Below, piece by piece: positions 60,150-64,000 of a DNA stretch of 64,000 nucleotides (the first letter of the stretch is position 1; each line of letters starts with the position of its first letter). This DNA is from Tetrahymena thermophila SB210 (taxonomy: Eukaryota; Ciliophora; Oligohymenophorea; Hymenostomatida; Tetrahymenidae). Below the pieces are notes generated by a model. It ran no database searches. It was given only the letters and a program-made list of their open reading frames with translations, and was not told the origin of the DNA. The stretch covers positions 310,001 through 374,000 of the forward strand of contig NW_002476433.1 of assembly GCF_000189635.1 (NCBI RefSeq), read 5' to 3'. The translations under genes were made by a program, and so were the position numbers.

Positions 60150-62068
60150 TCATTAAAACAATTTTCTATAAAATGTATTTATTGATTGATTTTCTAACAT
60201 TTTTAGCTTTACTTAACACTGACTTTTAAGCTTTTAGAATTCAGCTGGAAGTAAACTTTCTTGATTACCGTTCATAAATTTATCAACTGAGTTTTCATCA
60301 TTTTAAGGAAACTGTTTATCTATTACTTAAATAGCTTTTTCATAGTTATGTAATTCATATAAACTTTTTACAAGTTTATAAATGTTCTTATTAGAAGAAA
60401 GCTTGTTTTTTTAGTAAAAATCCACACACTCTTAATATTTTTTGAGGTTAATAAGGCATTATGCATAATTAGCACCAAACTAGTTACTCTTATCAATATA
60501 ATTCTATTCCTATTCAGAATTTAAAGTTTTTCTAAGCTTTTTGCTCATTCCTCTCCAAATACTAAATGCTTTGTTAAACCATTTTGCAGCTTTTTCATAA
60601 TTCATAATAGAGAATAGAATTTTTCCTTCATTGTTAAACTCTTCTGATTTCTGAGCTATTTAACTATAATCCTCATAGATTATATTTTACTGTTAGGGTT
60701 GTAAGTTATTTTTTTCAAGTTTATCTTTCATTTCAGAAAGAGCAAGAGCCTTTACTCCAACAATTTATATTTTTAGATAAATACACTCATATTAAGCTAA
60801 ATTTTTTTGTCCAATCTGCCAAAGAAGTTTTTATTCCATTTTAAACCACTTAGTTTCATTTGGCTTCATCTGCTCTAGACAAATATACCACTTTGCTGAT
60901 ATATCTCCTTATAATTTAACTGTTCTTTTTTCTTTGACAACTCTATATTTATCAATAAGCTCACCATTCTAATCTCTTTCTTCAAAGACAACTTAAACAT
61001 CTCTGCACCATTTCTTATCAATCTAAGGATTAGTTTCTTCTTCATCACAATTTAGACTTTCCCCGTTGTTAGTTTCTAGATTAATTTTTAAATAAAATAT
61101 TTCATGAAATAAACAATTTTGGAATATTTTTTATTTCTATATAACAAATTTTAGCCAATTTTCAAATAAAATGTTTAAAAATTTTTTAATTTATTGTAAA
61201 TTAATTAAATTTATTCATTTTAAATTTTAAAAACTGAAAAAAAAAGATTCAGAAAATTCAAAAATTACAAAATTAAAACTAAATCTAATTAATTAAAAAT
61301 AATAATAAGTAAGTAAGTAAGTAGAAGTAGTTTAAAACTGGAATGAATCTTACTTGGTTCTGAAAACATAGTAAAGCATGGTACTATTTCTTTTGATTGC
61401 CAAGTTTAGAGAAAACTCATATCAAGCTTCAGTATATTGCATTTAGGTATATTGAATTAAGATAAAGTTTAGATTTTAAGCCCATTTTCATCTTATTCTA
61501 CTTTTTCGACGACGTCTTCAATTTATGGAGGCTTGTAGACTTTCTTTAGGTGATCTAGATTTTCTTTGTCATATTTTTCAAAGTCAATATCTGCTTTAAA
61601 ATCTTAAGGCTCATAATTCCAACTAGGGATGTTATATGTTTCCTCTTTAATCAATTTGTCTTATAAAATATCAAAACTATCTGCTTGTTTATTACCATCT
61701 TTTTCTTCTACAATGCTCCATTAATCAGTTGGTGTATTTTAAGCAAAAGGGTTTTCTAAAATCTCACTAATTTCTTGAGTTTACTCTTTGTATTACTGTT
61801 GATTTGACTCTCCTTTAGAAATTAAATTGGGCTTACAATCTTGATAGCATTAGGTCTCGTTTAAGAAAGAAGAAGTTCCTTCATTCTATTTAGTGGATTC
61901 TTAGAATGCTTAGTCTACCTATACAGTTTCTTGGCTGGATAAAAAAGGAGTGCTGAATTACTACTCTTCTAGGCTGGTACAACTCTCATTAACACTTTAC
62001 TAAAGTTCTGAATTAGTTTCCTACTCATTACAAGAAGAGCTCCTTGTGTTTTCATTAGATGAATCCAT
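60150..62068 (-). CDS. FKBP-like domain plus TPR protein
   Basis: Starts MDSSNENTRSSSCNEQETNS. The first 130 residues are low complexity (Gln, Ser, Glu). The motif DHLKKVYKPPQIEDVVEKVE leads into GLKIQTLSQFNIPKCN; an intron (about 61353-61082) follows. The next exon gives KKWCRDVQVVFEERDQNGEL, DISAKWYICLEQMKPNETKW and YECIYLKIQIVGVKAL, an FKBP-like fold pattern without the usual catalytic aromatic residues. A TPR region follows (YSQIAQKSEEFNNEGKILFS; AKWFNKAFSIWRGMSKKLRK; SNQFGANYAQCLINLKKYQE; VKSLYELHNYEKAIQVID). It ends KMLENQSINTFYRKLFQ before TGA. The order FKBP-like then three TPR is that of FKBP4/AIP-type Hsp90 co-chaperones; probably not an active isomerase. Confidence 0.7.
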
Positions 62069-62620
62069 TTTAATGTCTTTTATTTATTTTTTAATGAAAT
62101 AATGCTTAATTATAATTTATTTAATTTTTAATATAATAGTGTTTGTTTTAATATTTAAAATAGCCTTGCTAATTAAAGTAATTATCTTTTTGTTGAAATT
62201 GATTGAATTACTTTAAAGCAATCTATCTAGCTAGCTAGCTATATATATTGAACGAAATAATTAAAAATCAATCAAATAGATTTACATGTAAATATTAAAG
62301 TTATTGGGGAGGGCAGTTTATTTAGCTTGAAAATTTAATTTCCTACCAAATTTGAGTTTGATTTGAAATTTGATTTATTTGGAAAAGTATCTTTTAGGCA
62401 AGTAATACATAAACAGAGACACTCATACATACATACAAACAAACAAATAAACTATTGAATTAAGAATGATAATAATAATATTAAATAATTAGTAGATAGA
62501 ATCTTATACCTAATAAATAGATTAAGCATTAAGTGGCACATTATCAATAAAACATAATAAAAAATATCAATTTTAAACATAACTTCAAACTCATAATTAG
62601 CATTATAAGGAGTATTAAAC
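62069..62620. other. AT-rich divergent intergenic region
   Basis: Between divergent genes starting at 62068 and 62621. It includes short tandem runs CTAGCTAGCTAG near 62227 and ACATACATACAAACAAACAA near 62430. No gene seen. Confidence 0.6.
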
Positions 62621-63283
62621 ATGGCTGCTACAACTTAAGATTATGGATTAATTGAAAATGCTATTTTGAATAATATTTAGATCATAAAAAATGACTTTAT
62701 GCTTCTACATTAAAGATAAAAGGGAATGATAAATTAACTTGAGAATGATTTCTTGCAAGCAATCCCAGAGAAAATAAAAAATATGTCAGTTGCTGATTTC
62801 TTGTATAAATTTGATGGTGACCTGAATAAAGCCTTTTGCTAACTCTCAGTTGTTGATTTAAATTTAAGTTAAACTCTTTCTAATGCCTCTACCCTTCCAT
62901 TATAAAATAATACAAATTTTGTTTCAAATAATAATAAGCTAATATATAGTCAAGTATAATCAAGCAGCTTTATGGAGAATTTTCCTAAAAGCAATAACTA
63001 CAACCCAATAAACTCAAGCAACAGTAAAAGTATTTTGAAAAACTCTAAAAGAAAAAGAAACGAGTACGAATAGAACTAGAAAAAGCTTCTAAATAATCTA
63101 TATCAGACACACCAAAATAACTATTCCAATAACAAAGAAAACTTTTCACAAAATGGAACATCTCAAATGCACTTCCAGCAGTAATCGAAATAAAATACAG
63201 CTAAAAAAAATAATAATACTAACAACAACAATTAAAACTAAAATACTACTTCAAAAAGCGGGAAAAAAATCTGGAAATTTTGA
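62621..63283 (+). CDS. Borealin-like candidate, intronless
   Basis: Single frame of 220 codons from MAATTQDYGLIENAILNNIQ to TGA. The first 75 residues are helical: IIKNDFMLLHQRQKGMINQL, ENDFLQAIPEKIKNMSVADF, LYKFDGDL. The spacing of hydrophobic residues and the phrase (I/L)Px(K/R)I(K/R)xMxVxDFL recall the N-terminal helix of Borealin/Nbl1, which joins INCENP and Survivin in the chromosomal passenger complex. The rest is Asn/Gln/Ser-rich with a basic patch SKRKRNEYEQNQKK (possible nuclear signal) and ends SGKKIWKF. The family match is a short-motif judgement; a different coiled-coil protein cannot be excluded. Confidence 0.6.
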
Positions 63284-64000
63284 GCTGATTTTCATAAAAG
63301 ATAAAAATAATCGAACAAATTCTTACTGACTAACACAACTATTTTGTGACTAACTATATATAAAATCAATAAAATGTAAAGTAGAACAATAAATAAATAA
63401 ATAACTTAACACAAAAAAATTTTTTCTAATAAATTATAATATATTAAAAAAATTAAAATACTATTTTATTTTGATTGTTGTATTAATTAAATATTTATTT
63501 TTTCTGATTAGTTTAAAATTATTTCAATAAAATTAAATATTTTTATCCCAATTTATCATAATAAAGTTATAAATGAATTATTTTTTAGTGTGTTTAAAAG
63601 CTAATTATTAAAATTAAAATTAAACAATTAAATTAAAACTATTTTTTAGAGTAATAAATTAGTTCATTTAATTAAAATTTAATAGTTTTTATCAAATTAT
63701 AAGCGAAGAGTTTTTCAAAAATTAATCTAATCAAATAAATTTATTTTAAATTAAAATTAGAACTTCTTTTTTTGAGTTAGCAAATGAGTTTCATTTATTT
63801 ACATCATCCATCATTAAATAAGTTTTAGTAAAATCATGTTAAATAAAATTGTTTATTTGGATAAACATTTTTATTATATTTTTTAGTTTTATGTAAAAGA
63901 GAAAAAGTATAAAAAAGAAATTATTGATGAAGTTTTGTGAAATGTGATAGGAAGAATAACATGTTGAAATATATATAGCTTTATGACATATATACGTTTC
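63284..64000. other. AT-rich intergenic region to window end
   Basis: No gene or RNA recognised. Confidence 0.6.

Noticed and set aside
1-64000. Prokaryotic, viral or CRISPR content
   Set aside because: Introns, glutamine-coding TAA/TAG, a eukaryotic tRNA without CCA and eukaryotic domain families all point to a ciliate nuclear genome; no spaced direct repeats of CRISPR type were seen.

Overview
The window is macronuclear-type DNA of a ciliate, most likely Tetrahymena or a close relative. It is very AT-rich. Every recognisable protein reads through TAA and TAG as glutamine and ends only at TGA. Genes carry many AT-rich GT...AG introns, mostly about 45-250 nt with a few of 500-750 nt, which argues against Paramecium and its tiny introns. 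Open reading frames called with the standard code are therefore mostly meaningless here; the genes were read with the ciliate code and joined across introns by hand, so exon edges are approximate. No telomeric C4A2 repeats, CRISPR arrays or prokaryotic signals were seen.

Layout. 1-16.1 kb, plus strand: a tandem array of a two-span membrane-protein family (types A and B) alternating with a RING/TRAF-like zinc-finger gene. A unit of about 6.3 kb is duplicated. The second copy of the type B gene has lost its 5' end and carries a frameshift, the first copy of the zinc-finger gene has lost its 3' end, an inverted repeat lies at the breakpoint, and one copy holds a 132-bp MITE-like insertion. 17.4-32.1 kb, minus strand: two unrecognised genes, trans-2-enoyl-CoA reductase (TECR/Tsc13), DPCD (a ciliogenesis protein), a leucine-rich-repeat gene, a large H-type-lectin-like membrane protein, and a small four-span membrane protein. 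33.0-35.5 kb, plus strand: a bacterial-type, probably mitochondrial, histidyl-tRNA synthetase.

36.0-39.3 kb, plus strand: no protein gene, but a dense series of box C/D snoRNAs, each lying about 40-180 nt downstream of a GT splice-donor-like site. It looks like a multi-intron noncoding snoRNA host gene. Several guides pair with universally conserved rRNA segments (the SSU CGGUAAUUCCA site and two adjacent LSU segments). This is the most interesting part of the window.

39.8-63.3 kb: a coiled-coil protein, an FBXO9-like F-box protein, an acidic coiled-coil protein with an N-terminal membrane anchor, a B-box-like/beta-propeller protein, a Sec7-PH-TBC fusion (Arf GEF joined to a degenerate Rab-GAP-like domain), tRNA-Val(AAC), an FKBP-like/TPR protein and a candidate Borealin-like protein. 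The genes are eukaryotic housekeeping, trafficking and cilium genes with no operon logic; intergenic stretches are nearly pure A/T.
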